Notes: generated from the letters alone by a model not told the origin. DNA of 64,000 nucleotides from JAKAXS01 sp965279065 (GCA_965279065.1 OZ257134.1:4030001-4094000); one strand, 5' to 3'. Shown: positions 41,506-49,674, numbered from the stretch's first letter. Numbers and translations are program-made.

Positions 41506-41680
41506 GACACGTCGTGCCTGGATTGCCGTTCAGCCTTCCAGCACTCCATGCCACGGTGCTTCGCCGTGGTGGCTTCCTGATGCTATCACCACGCCACGGT
41601 TCCCCACGTACGAAACGAGGGGAGGCCATGGGTCCAAAGCCTAGTTGGTGGTCGGCGGACGCATCCAGGCACGCGTGCTC
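41506..41680 (+). ncRNA. Candidate retron msr-msd non-coding RNA
   Basis: The interval between the WHSWIM stop and the RT start has the layout of a retron template. CGTGCCTGGAT (41513-41523) and ATCCAGGCACG (41663-41673) are perfect complements; with single-base bulges at 41512 and 41678 the pairing extends to 41506-41523 with 41663-41680 (candidate a1/a2). Inside are hairpins CCACGG-tgcttcg-CCGTGG (41551-41569), GTGGTG-15 nt-CACCAC (41566-41592, competing with the first) and TCCCC-13 nt-GGGGA (41601-41623). CCATGCC (41546-41552) can pair with GGCCATGG (41624-41631) with one bulge, as an outer msd stem. G41525, just after a1, is a candidate branching guanosine. Size about 175 nt. Boundaries and msr/msd division are inferred, not measured. 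Confidence 0.65.
41513..41673. repeat. Long-range inverted repeat, candidate a1/a2 of the retron RNA
   Basis: An 11-base perfect inverted repeat with 139 bases between the arms. It begins 14 bases after the WHSWIM stop codon and ends 52 bases before the RT start codon. Such distant complementarity in a short gap is uncommon by chance and is the defining feature of the ends of a retron transcript. Confidence 0.8.
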
Positions 41681-41725
41681 ATTCCCCATCAAAGTTGAAG
41701 AGAGCCAGGCGAGCGAGTTCATCGC

Positions 41726-43084
41726 ATGGGCGTGATCTATTTCGCCATCGGCTTCCTCGCCTTCTTCTGGTTCATGCGCTGGCGCCGCAAGCAACTGCTC
41801 GCCCGCGCCGTACTAGCCAGACGCGCAGAGCCTCCGACACGGGATCTTTCCACTGTCGCCTTCAGTGGTGCGGCCGAGGTCAAGCAGGAGGCGATCCAAC
41901 AGGGCGGCCCCCTGAAGCCCAAGCATCGGCGCCTCGCCCTGCGTGACAGCCGCCTGCTGCCCAAGCCGAAACCCAAGCCCTACCGCTACGGTGACCCAAA
42001 GCCGCCGGTCATCAAGTATTTCACCCGCGCCGAAGCCCGCCGGCTGTTCTCAGCCTCCTTCCGTACGCACAACCGCAACGTCCGCGATCTTGCCACCGAC
42101 GAAGATCAGCTGAAACGCTACGACCTTCCGATCTGGAAATCCGAAGCCGACATCGCGAACGCGCTGGCCATGCCGCTGCGCGCCTTGCAGCACCTGTCGG
42201 TGCATCGCCCGCGCGAGCGTGTCGCGCACTACGTCACGTTCGCTATCCCCAAGCGCAACGGCCGCGGCGAGCGCATCATCCACGCGCCCAAGCGCCGGCT
42301 GAAGGCCGTCCTGCGCAAGCTGCATGTGCTGGTATTGAAGAAGCTTCCCGTCAGCGACGCCGCTCACGGCTTCGTCACTGGCCGTTCCATCGCCACCAAC
42401 GCCGCCCCGCATGTCGGAAAGGCGGTCGTACTGCGCTTCGACATCAAGGACTGCTTTCCCACCATCCATTTCGGGCGTGTGCGCGGCCTCTTCATCTCGC
42501 TCGGATACAGCTACCCTGTTGCCAACTCGCTCGCCCTGATCATGACGGAGAGCCCGCGCCAACTCGTCGAGGCGGAGGGCCGCGTTTACAACGTGCCCGT
42601 CGGACCGCGCGTCTGCGTGCAGGGCGCTCCGACCTCACCGGCGCTGTGCAATGCCGTGCTGTTAAAGCTCGATCACCGTTTAACGGGCCTCGCCCGCAAA
42701 CACGGCTTCGCCTACACTCGCTACGCTGATGACCTGACCTTCTCCGGCGACGACCTGACCAAGATCACGCTGTTCTTGAAGCTGGTGCCGAATCTCGTTG
42801 CCGAGGAAGGCTTCCTCATCAATGCCGAAAAGACGCGCGTCATGCGCCAGGCAAGCCGCCAGACCGTCGCCGGCGTCATCGTCAACAAGGACATGGGCCT
42901 GTCACGAAAGACGCGTCGCGTCCTGCGCGCCGCCATCCACAACGAGCGCGTCCGCCCGTCCGGCGACGCCCACCGCCAACGCCAGCTGCACGGCGTACTC
43001 GCCTACCTCTACATGCTCAACCCAAAGCAAGCCCAGGCCCTGATGCTGCCGAAGGGCGAGCCTCCTCAACCGCCGCCGCAGTAG
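41726..43084 (+). CDS. Retron-type reverse transcriptase
   Basis: A 452-residue reverse transcriptase, longer than the usual 300-400. Conserved blocks: motif A RFDIKDCF with D239, B-like QGAPTSP (299-305), catalytic Y333-A-D-D336 (YTRYADDLTFSG), and the retron region X motif N225-A-A-P-H229 (NAxxH). In region Y the usual VTG is V381-A-G383 (QTVAGVIVN). Residues 1-19 (MGVIYFAIGFLAFFWFM) are a likely membrane helix followed by RWRRK, then a basic Pro/Lys-rich linker to about 95; the RT fold starts near 100. The start ATG at 41726 is the first in frame with AGGCGAG upstream, though not ideally spaced. It uses the preceding RNA as template and primer to make msDNA, by analogy with known retrons. 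It is convergent with hrpB. Confidence 0.88.
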   Translation: MGVIYFAIGFLAFFWFMRWRRKQLLARAVLARRAEPPTRDLSTVAFSGAAEVKQEAIQQGGPLKPKHRRLALRDSRLLPKPKPKPYRYGDPKPPVIKYFTRAEARRLFSASFRTHNRNVRDLATDEDQLKRYDLPIWKSEADIANALAMPLRALQHLSVHRPRERVAHYVTFAIPKRNGRGERIIHAPKRRLKAVLRKLHVLVLKKLPVSDAAHGFVTGRSIATNAAPHVGKAVVLRFDIKDCFPTIHFGRVRGLFISLGYSYPVANSLALIMTESPRQLVEAEGRVYNVPVGPRVCVQGAPTSPALCNAVLLKLDHRLTGLARKHGFAYTRYADDLTFSGDDLTKITLFLKLVPNLVAEEGFLINAEKTRVMRQASRQTVAGVIVNKDMGLSRKTRRVLRAAIHNERVRPSGDAHRQRQLHGVLAYLYMLNPKQAQALMLPKGEPPQPPPQ

Positions 43085-43104
43085 CCTCCCGTGTGGAGCT
43101 TGGG

Positions 43105-43123
43105 GTCAGACCTCAGGTCTGAC
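43105..43123. repeat. Dispersed palindrome GGGGTCAGACCT, copy 1
   Basis: GTCAGACCT-c-AGGTCTGAC is a perfect 9-base-arm palindrome preceded by TGGG. A second, diverged copy lies at 49675-49694. It sits between the convergent RT and hrpB genes, 20 bases after the RT stop. It resembles REP-type intergenic elements; no U-run is present, so terminator activity is uncertain. Confidence 0.7.
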
Positions 43124-43137
43124 GCCCTCTCTCGCCG

Positions 43138-45612
43138 CTAACTCCGCGGCTTCGCCCGCGCTGTCGGCAGCGCGTTCGCCGGATCGTCGGGCCAGGGGTG
43201 ACGCGGGTAGCGGCCCTTCATGTCCGCTTTCACCGCACTCCACGAGCCGGCCCAGAACCCGGGCAGATCCTTCGTGATCTGCATCGGCCGGTGCGCGGGT
43301 GACAGCAGGTGCAGCGTCAACGGCAGCCGCCCGCCCGCGATTGCCGGATGCGTCTTCAGTCCAAACAGCTCCTGCACGCGAATATGCAAGGCCGGTGCAC
43401 CCGCGCCCTCATAGTCTATGGCGTGGCTGTTGCCGGTCGGCGCCGCGAAGTGCGTAGGCGCCTCGCCATCAAGCCGCCGTTTCAAGTCCCACGGCAATAG
43501 CGTATCCAGTGCCTGCCCGAGATCGTCCGCACCAACGTCGGCAAGCCGCGTCTTCGACGCCAGGAACGGCGCCAGCCACTCGGCCGCCGTCTCTGCCAAC
43601 GCGGCATCGGACAGATCCGGCCAAGTCTCCGGCTGCGCCGTGCGCAGAAATCCCACGCGATCGCGCAGCTGCAGCTGCGCCTTGCTCCAGGGCAACCTTG
43701 CGATGCCGAGCGAAGCCAGCCCCTCGGCCAGCAATTTGGCGCTGCCCTCATCCGGCGGGATCCGCAGCGGTTCACTCGACAGCTGGATCGCATTCAGCCG
43801 TCGCGACCGCCGTCCGCGTAGTGCGGCCGCGCTGCGGTCGAACGTGACCTCGTCGGTCTGCGAGATGCGGGCCGCCGCGATCGCCAGGATCTCGTCCTCG
43901 TCAGCTTTCGCCGCCAGCAGAATCCGCGTCGCCGCCGCCGCGCCCTGCAGCTCCGCCACGACGAGATACGGCGCCTTGGCCAGCGCATCGGTCACGTCGA
44001 GCTTTGCGCCCCGCCCATTTGCCAGCAGGAACTGCCCCGGCGCACCGCGCGCCTTGGCGATGCGGTCGGGATAGGCCAGCGCCAGCAACGATGCGACGCT
44101 GGCAACCTCGCCGCTTGGCGGCGCTTGCGGGCCGGCCGCCTTCGCCCAACCCGCAGCAAGCCGTCGCATGTCCTCCGCCCGCCGCGAACGATCCCGCCGG
44201 TAAGCCTCGATGCGATGCGCCAGATCCGTATCGTTGCCACCCAGGCCGCGCTCGACGAGCACCGCCGCAATGTCTGCCGCCTCGCGCGCCGCCCCGCATT
44301 GCGCGCCCGCAATCACCATGCGCGCCAACCGCGGCGGCAGCGGCAGGGCGCGGATCGCGCGGCCGTCCGCCGTGATGTGACCACCGTCATCCAAGGCCCC
44401 AAGCGCCGTCAGTTCGCCGCGCGCCGCATCAAGTGCCGCCGCTGGCGGCACGTCGAGCCACTGCAGCGTCGTCGGATCAGTCACGCCCCACTCCGCGCAA
44501 TCGAGCAGCAGGCCCGCAAGCCCGGCGGAGCGGATCTCCGGCTCCGCGAATGCCGGCAGGCTTTTTGTCTGCGGCTCATCCCACAGCCGATAGCAGACGC
44601 CCGGTTCGGTACGCCCCGCTCGTCCACGCCGTTGGTCCGCTGCCGCACGTGACACGCGCACCGTCTCCAATCGCGTGATCCCGGCGTCCGGCTCGTAGCG
44701 TGGCACCCGCGCCAGCCCGCTGTCGATCACGACGCGCACGCCCTCGATCGTCAGCGATGTCTCCGCGATAGACGTGGCCAGCACGACTTTGCGTTCTCCG
44801 GCCTTCGCCGGCTGTACCGCAAGGTCCTGCGCCGTCATGTCCATCGCGCCATAGAGTGGCGCAATCACCACGCTCGTGTCGCTGGCGCGTTGGCGCAACT
44901 GGTCTTCGACACGGCGGATTTCGCCCTGTCCCGGCAGGAACGCCAGAACGGACCCGGTCTCGGCCCGCAGCGCCTTCAAGATCGCATCCGTCATCTGGTC
45001 GTCGATCCGCGCATGCGCGTCGCGGCCGAGATAGCGCGTCTCAACCGGAAACGCCCGCCCCTCACTCTCGACGACGGGCGCATCGCCCAGCATCGCAGCA
45101 ACGCGCGCGCCGTCGAGCGTCGCCGACATCACGAGCACACGCAGATCGGTTCGTAAGCTCGCTTGCGCGTCGAGCGCCAGCGCCAGTCCGAAGTCCGCAT
45201 CCAGTGACCGCTCGTGAAACTCGTCGAACAGCACCGCACCGACGCCCTCCAGCGACGGATCGTCCAGGATCATCCGCGTGAACACGCCCTCCGTGATCAC
45301 TTCGATCCGCGTCCTGGGGCCAACTTTCGAAGCCAGCCGCGCCCGCAAGCCCACCCTGTCGCCGACGCGCTCGCCAAGCGTCTTGGCCATGCGCTCTGCT
45401 GCGCCGCGCGCCGCCAGTCGCCGCGGCTCCAATATCAGGACCTTATTGTCGCCGAGCCAGGCCTCGCCGAGAAGGGCGAGCGGCACGCGCGTGGTCTTCC
45501 CCGCTCCCGGCGGCGCCACGAGAACCGCCGACGCGCGCGCGGACAGTGCCGCCTTCAGCTCTTCGAGAACGTCATCGATTGGCAGGGGGCTGTCAAAGCG
45601 CACATCGAACAC
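43138..45612 (-). CDS. hrpB: ATP-dependent helicase HrpB
   Basis: An 824-residue DExH-box helicase. Walker A is APPGAGKTTRV (33-43), the DExH box is DEFHERS near 130, SATLDGARVA is motif III, and ATSIAETSLTIEGVRVVID plus QRRGRAGR are motifs V and VI. The C-terminal HrpB-specific region includes PAHRPMQITKDLPGFW. The role in bacteria is not well defined; it may process RNA. It lies 25 bases after rpe on the same strand and may be the tail of that operon. Confidence 0.94.
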   Translation of the reverse strand: MFDVRFDSPLPIDDVLEELKAALSARASAVLVAPPGAGKTTRVPLALLGEAWLGDNKVLILEPRRLAARGAAERMAKTLGERVGDRVGLRARLASKVGPRTRIEVITEGVFTRMILDDPSLEGVGAVLFDEFHERSLDADFGLALALDAQASLRTDLRVLVMSATLDGARVAAMLGDAPVVESEGRAFPVETRYLGRDAHARIDDQMTDAILKALRAETGSVLAFLPGQGEIRRVEDQLRQRASDTSVVIAPLYGAMDMTAQDLAVQPAKAGERKVVLATSIAETSLTIEGVRVVIDSGLARVPRYEPDAGITRLETVRVSRAAADQRRGRAGRTEPGVCYRLWDEPQTKSLPAFAEPEIRSAGLAGLLLDCAEWGVTDPTTLQWLDVPPAAALDAARGELTALGALDDGGHITADGRAIRALPLPPRLARMVIAGAQCGAAREAADIAAVLVERGLGGNDTDLAHRIEAYRRDRSRRAEDMRRLAAGWAKAAGPQAPPSGEVASVASLLALAYPDRIAKARGAPGQFLLANGRGAKLDVTDALAKAPYLVVAELQGAAAATRILLAAKADEDEILAIAAARISQTDEVTFDRSAAALRGRRSRRLNAIQLSSEPLRIPPDEGSAKLLAEGLASLGIARLPWSKAQLQLRDRVGFLRTAQPETWPDLSDAALAETAAEWLAPFLASKTRLADVGADDLGQALDTLLPWDLKRRLDGEAPTHFAAPTGNSHAIDYEGAGAPALHIRVQELFGLKTHPAIAGGRLPLTLHLLSPAHRPMQITKDLPGFWAGSWSAVKADMKGRYPRHPWPDDPANALPTARAKPRS

Positions 45613-45637
45613 CGATCAGAGCGGTGAGGCAGGCCGC

Positions 45638-46327
45638 TTACGCGGCGGCTCGGCCGCGCCCCTTCTCCGCCGCGGCGCGAATGGCCGAGATGTTGGCCGC
45701 GTAGCTTTCGCGCGTGCCGCCCTTGAACACCGCCGAGCCGGCAACGAGGACGTTGGCGCCCGCCGCGCAAACGAGCGGCGCCGTCTCCGGCGTGATACCG
45801 CCGTCGATCTCGATGTCGATCGGCCGTTTGCCGACGAGCGCCTTCACCTGCGCTACCTTGTCGACCACCGATGAAATGAACGCCTGTCCGCCGAAGCCAG
45901 GATTGACGGTCATCAATAAAATGAGGTCCAGCCGGTCGAGCACATACTCGATGGCGCTGGCGGGCGTACCCGGATTGAGCGAAACGCCGGCCTTCTTCCC
46001 GAGCGCCCGGATCGCCTGCAATGACCGGTCGAGGTGCGGCCCGGCCTCGGCATGCACGGTGATGATATCGGCCCCCGCATCCGCGAACGCCGCCAGATAA
46101 GGATCGGCCGGCGCAATCATCAGATGGCAATCGAATACCTTCTTCGAGGCTCCGCGGATCGCCTTGATCACCGGCGGCCCGAATGTGATGTTCGGCACGA
46201 AGTGTCCGTCCATGACATCGAGGTGAATCCAGTCCGCGCCCGCGGCATCGACGGTACGCACGTCCTCCCCCAGCCGCGCGAAATCGGCGGACAGGATGGA
46301 CGGCGCAATGATCATCGGTCTCGTCAT
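45638..46327 (-). CDS. rpe: Ribulose-phosphate 3-epimerase
   Basis: A 229-residue TIM-barrel enzyme that interconverts ribulose-5-phosphate and xylulose-5-phosphate. The ATG at 46327 (MTRPMIIAPSILSADFARLG) is preferred to a longer frame at 46369. HLDVMDGHFVPNITFGP holds the metal-binding His and catalytic Asp, and VNPGFGGQAFI with IEIDGGI completes the site. It lies 99 bases after prk on the same strand, so it is likely in the fbp-prk-rpe-hrpB transcription unit. It belongs to both the pentose phosphate pathway and the Calvin cycle. Confidence 0.95.
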   Translation of the reverse strand: MTRPMIIAPSILSADFARLGEDVRTVDAAGADWIHLDVMDGHFVPNITFGPPVIKAIRGASKKVFDCHLMIAPADPYLAAFADAGADIITVHAEAGPHLDRSLQAIRALGKKAGVSLNPGTPASAIEYVLDRLDLILLMTVNPGFGGQAFISSVVDKVAQVKALVGKRPIDIEIDGGITPETAPLVCAAGANVLVAGSAVFKGGTRESYAANISAIRAAAEKGRGRAAA

Positions 46328-46426
46328 GCGATCCTGGTACCAGAACTGAAGAGACGCGTCACCAGCCAAGTCCCCTGCCCGTCTTTCAAAGGGAGGAGGG
46401 AGAACTGTCGCGCTCTCGACTGCCGT

Positions 46427-47305
46427 CTAGAAAAACGTCCGCCGCTTGCGTTCCATGAGCTGCAGGATCATGGGCGTCAGGATCAGCTGCATCGCAAGGT
46501 CGAGCTTGCCGCCGGGAATCACGATCGAATTCGCCCGCGACATGAAGCTGTCGTGGATCATCGACAGCAGATACGAAAAGTCGATGCCGCGTGGGCTGCG
46601 GAAGCGGATCACCACCATGGACTCGTCAGGCGTCGGTATCGAGCGCGCAATGAACGGGTTCGACGTGTCCACCGTCGGTATGCGCTGGAAGTTGATGTCC
46701 GTCTGCGTGAACTGCGGGATGATGAAGTGCACGTAGTCCGGCATGCGTCGCAGGATCGTGTCCATCACCGCTTCATCGGAATACCCTCGGTCTTCCTTGT
46801 CGCGATGGATCTTCTGAATCCACTCCAGGTTCAGCACCGGCACGACGCCGATTTTCAGATCCGCGTGCCGTGACAGGTTGACGTTCTTGGTCACCGCCGC
46901 TCCGTGCAGCCCCTCGTAGAACAGCAAGTCCGTGCCATAGGCGATGTCCTCCCACTCGGTGAAGGTGCCGGACGCAGCCTTGTACTGTAGCGCCTCGTCC
47001 ACGTCGTGCACGTAGTGGCGCGTCTTGCCGGTGCCGATGTCGCCATAGGAACGGAACACGCCTTCCAGCTCGGCCAGCAGATTGGCTTCCTCGCCGAAAT
47101 GGCTGAAGGCGGTGTTATGCACTTCCTCGGCATCCGCCATTTTCGCCTTCATCTCCTCGCGGTTGTAGCGATGGAAGGCGTCACCCTCGATGTAGGCGGC
47201 GTTGATCTTCTCGCGGCGGAAGATCTGCTCGAACGTGCGCCGGACGCTCGTCGTGCCAGCCCCGGACGATCCCGTGCAGACGATGATAGGGTGCTTGGCT
47301 GACAT
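46427..47305 (-). CDS. prk: Phosphoribulokinase
   Basis: A 292-residue kinase of the bacterial class I type that phosphorylates ribulose-5-phosphate to ribulose-1,5-bisphosphate. The P-loop is GSSGAGTTS (12-20). IEGDAFHRYNREEM (substrate and catalytic Asp), GTGKTRHYVHD, and FYEGLHGAAV are the family landmarks. The length suits the octameric proteobacterial enzyme. It follows fbp by 14 bases. The product is used only by RubisCO, which is not in view, so the presence of prk implies RubisCO elsewhere or a non-autotrophic role. Confidence 0.95.
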   Translation of the reverse strand: MSAKHPIIVCTGSSGAGTTSVRRTFEQIFRREKINAAYIEGDAFHRYNREEMKAKMADAEEVHNTAFSHFGEEANLLAELEGVFRSYGDIGTGKTRHYVHDVDEALQYKAASGTFTEWEDIAYGTDLLFYEGLHGAAVTKNVNLSRHADLKIGVVPVLNLEWIQKIHRDKEDRGYSDEAVMDTILRRMPDYVHFIIPQFTQTDINFQRIPTVDTSNPFIARSIPTPDESMVVIRFRSPRGIDFSYLLSMIHDSFMSRANSIVIPGGKLDLAMQLILTPMILQLMERKRRTFF

Positions 47306-47319
47306 CGATTGCTAAAAAC

Positions 47320-48369
47320 TCAATTCCGGAACAGGCCACGCCGGCTGAACAGCGGCGAGCGCTCCCCGTCCGCGTGTGGGGCGTGGTGGAGCCGCACAAC
47401 GTAGTCGACCTCCAGCCGCGATCCAACAACGAGGGGCACGCGCTGATGCAAGCTTTCCGGAATAAGATTAAGAATACGCTCCATGCCCGTGGAGGCGCTG
47501 CCACCGGCCTGTTCGATCAGGAAGGCGATCGGGTTGGCCTCATACAACAATCGCATGCGCCCGTGCTGGAAGCCCGGCCGCTTGTCGCCGGGATAGAGGT
47601 AGATGCCGCCGCGCGAGAAGATGCGGTACACCTCCGCCACCGGCGAACCGATCCAGCGCATGTTGAAGTCCTCGCGCCGCGGTCCGTCGACGCCCGTCAG
47701 GCAATCGTCGACGTATGTGCGGATCGGGTCGTCCCAATGCCGGTGGTTCGAGGCATTGATGGCGTACTCGCGCGTACGCGGCGGGATCGTCACGCCGGGA
47801 TGCGACAGGCCGAACGTCCGGTGCTCCCAGTCGAAGGTGAAGATGTCCGTGCCGTTGCCCAGCGTCAGCGCGAACAGCGTCTGCGGGCCGTAGATGAACA
47901 TTCCGGCGGCAAGCTGGTTGACGCCCGGCTGCAGAAAGCGCGGACAGTCGGTACCGTTGGCCCGTTCCGGCGCCGAGGGCAGGATCGAGAAGATGGTGCC
48001 GACCGAGGCATTGGTATCGATATTTGCCGAGCCGTCCATGGGATCGACGGCCACGATCAGCGAAGCGGAGCGGTCGAAGGCGACGGCAGTTTCCAGTTCT
48101 TCCGATGCCACGGCGGCAATCGGCGCGTCTTTCAGCGCCGAAAGCACCAGCCCGTTGGAAATCAAGTCAATCTGCTTTTGGACATGCACGCCGTTCTTCT
48201 TGCCGGTCGGTTGCCCGAGGGGCCCTGCCAGCGCGCCCATGCCGACGACGCGCGCAATCTCGCTGCCGGCGTTAGCCATGCGCGCAATTACGGTCGCGAT
48301 ATCGGCGCGCGCCGGCTCGTGCGACGCCCAGCGATCAAGATAGCTCTGAAGATCGATGGCGTTCGACAT
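47320..48369 (-). CDS. fbp: Fructose-1,6-bisphosphatase class I
   Basis: A 349-residue metal-dependent phosphatase that makes fructose-6-phosphate. The metal-binding residues are visible: E90-E91 (ASEELE), D109 and D112 (VDPMDGSANIDTN). GGIYLYPGDKRPGFQHGRM is the substrate site. It is the first gene of the fbp-prk-rpe(-hrpB) run, like CbbF in cbb operons. The upstream gap of 243 bases to gpsA probably holds the promoter; I see no LysR-type regulator gene beside it. Confidence 0.95.
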   Translation of the reverse strand: MSNAIDLQSYLDRWASHEPARADIATVIARMANAGSEIARVVGMGALAGPLGQPTGKKNGVHVQKQIDLISNGLVLSALKDAPIAAVASEELETAVAFDRSASLIVAVDPMDGSANIDTNASVGTIFSILPSAPERANGTDCPRFLQPGVNQLAAGMFIYGPQTLFALTLGNGTDIFTFDWEHRTFGLSHPGVTIPPRTREYAINASNHRHWDDPIRTYVDDCLTGVDGPRREDFNMRWIGSPVAEVYRIFSRGGIYLYPGDKRPGFQHGRMRLLYEANPIAFLIEQAGGSASTGMERILNLIPESLHQRVPLVVGSRLEVDYVVRLHHAPHADGERSPLFSRRGLFRN

Positions 48370-48612
48370 CGGCCGCGTGTGTCTCCCCTCTATGTCGGCG
48401 CCTAGCCGGCGCCTGTCTGGCCGGGCGTTTTGGCCCGGAGATCGCCGGCCGCATCGCCGGATTTACCAATCCATGCCTGTACGCCACAGAAGCGCAACAG
48501 CGTTCTTACGGCGCAGTGCAGCAATTTCACCGAATGGTGTGGGCTCCGGTCGCTGCGATCAAGGCTGATCCGACCGACGCAGTTAACGTAAAGGCCCGTG
48601 GCACGGCATAAA

Positions 48613-49608
48613 TCAGTCTTCGGCCTTGAACGGCCGCTGCATCAGGCCTGCAATCGCGTCGTCGACGCTGACGCGCCCGTCAAGGATGGCCGTGACCGCT
48701 TCGGCGATGGGCATTTCGATACCGCGCTCCTGCGCCAGCCGGATTACGGCGGCGGCAGTGTACACGCCTTCCGTCACCGCCACCCGGCCGCCCAGCACGT
48801 CGGCAAGCGCCCGGCCCTCGCCCAGGGCGCGCCCCAGCGACATGTTGCGCGACTGCGGGCTGCCGCACGTCAGGATGAGGTCGCCGAGGCCTGACAGCCC
48901 CAACAGCGTCTCCGGCCGGCTGCCGAAAGCCTCGCCAAACCGCCGCATCTCGGCAAACCCGCGCGCCACCAGGGCCGCATGCGCACTGGCGCCGAGCCCC
49001 TTTCCGTCGACGATGCCGGCGGCGATGGCGAGCACGTTCTTCAGCGCCCCGCCCAGCTCTACGCCGACGATGTCGCTCGTCCAGTAGAGCCTGAGCTGCC
49101 GGTAGCCCAGCCGCTCCGCCAGCAGGCGGCCGGCGTCTTCGTTGCGGCAGGCGATCGTCAGCGCAGTTGGCAGTCCGCGCGCCACGTCGGCAGCAAAGCT
49201 CGGACCGGAGAGAACGGCCTGTAGTGCCTCGGGCAAGGCCTCGCTCAGCACCTCGCCCATCAGCTTGCCGGTCGCCTGCTCGATGCCCTTGGCGCACATC
49301 ACCACGAGTTGATCCTGGCGCAGGTGCGTCCGCAGCTCCGCGCAGACGCTGCGCACGTGCTGGGCCGGAGCCACGAACACGATAGCGTCGCTGCCGGCGA
49401 GGTCGCGCAGATTTGTCGTCGCCCTAAGCTCCGGATCCAGGCCGATGCCCGGCAGGAACACGCGATTGACGTGCCGCTGGTTGATGTCGTCGACCGTCTC
49501 GGTCTCGCGTGCCCACAGCATCACGTCGCGCCCGGCAAGCCGCAGCGTCTGCGCCAGGGCCGTGCCCCAGGCGCCGCCGCCCACCACCCCGACGCTGTCG
49601 ATTTTCAT
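48613..49608 (-). CDS. gpsA: Glycerol-3-phosphate dehydrogenase, NAD(P)+
   Basis: A 331-residue cytoplasmic enzyme that reduces dihydroxyacetone phosphate to sn-glycerol-3-phosphate for phospholipid synthesis. The cofactor motif is GGGAWGTAL (10-18). CAKGIE, GPSFAADVARG, ELGGALKNVLAIAAG (containing the catalytic Lys) and GLSGLGDLILTC follow in the family order. It stands between fbp and the TPM/LemA set, all on the minus strand but with wide gaps. Confidence 0.95.
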   Translation of the reverse strand: MKIDSVGVVGGGAWGTALAQTLRLAGRDVMLWARETETVDDINQRHVNRVFLPGIGLDPELRATTNLRDLAGSDAIVFVAPAQHVRSVCAELRTHLRQDQLVVMCAKGIEQATGKLMGEVLSEALPEALQAVLSGPSFAADVARGLPTALTIACRNEDAGRLLAERLGYRQLRLYWTSDIVGVELGGALKNVLAIAAGIVDGKGLGASAHAALVARGFAEMRRFGEAFGSRPETLLGLSGLGDLILTCGSPQSRNMSLGRALGEGRALADVLGGRVAVTEGVYTAAAVIRLAQERGIEMPIAEAVTAILDGRVSVDDAIAGLMQRPFKAED

Positions 49609-49674
49609 GCTGAACCCCTTGGCAGATGCGGTTCTCTAGCACGCGTGCGCTTATGGCGGAATGACAACCCGAAA

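Noticed and set aside
41496..41735. A 79-codon open frame through the gap between the WHSWIM and RT genes
   Set aside because: It covers the inverted repeat and hairpins, lacks a ribosome site and resembles no protein. A structured RNA explains the interval better.
41726..43084. Group II intron maturase or diversity-generating retroelement as the source of the RT
   Set aside because: No maturase X/HNH domains, no intron domain V-like sequence, and no template/variable repeat pair or target gene seen. The NAxxH motif and inverted-repeat RNA favour a retron.
43105..43123. Palindrome after the RT as an attachment site for a mobile island
   Set aside because: The related copy at 49.7 kb does not bracket the cassette and no integrase is present. 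A dispersed repeat is simpler.
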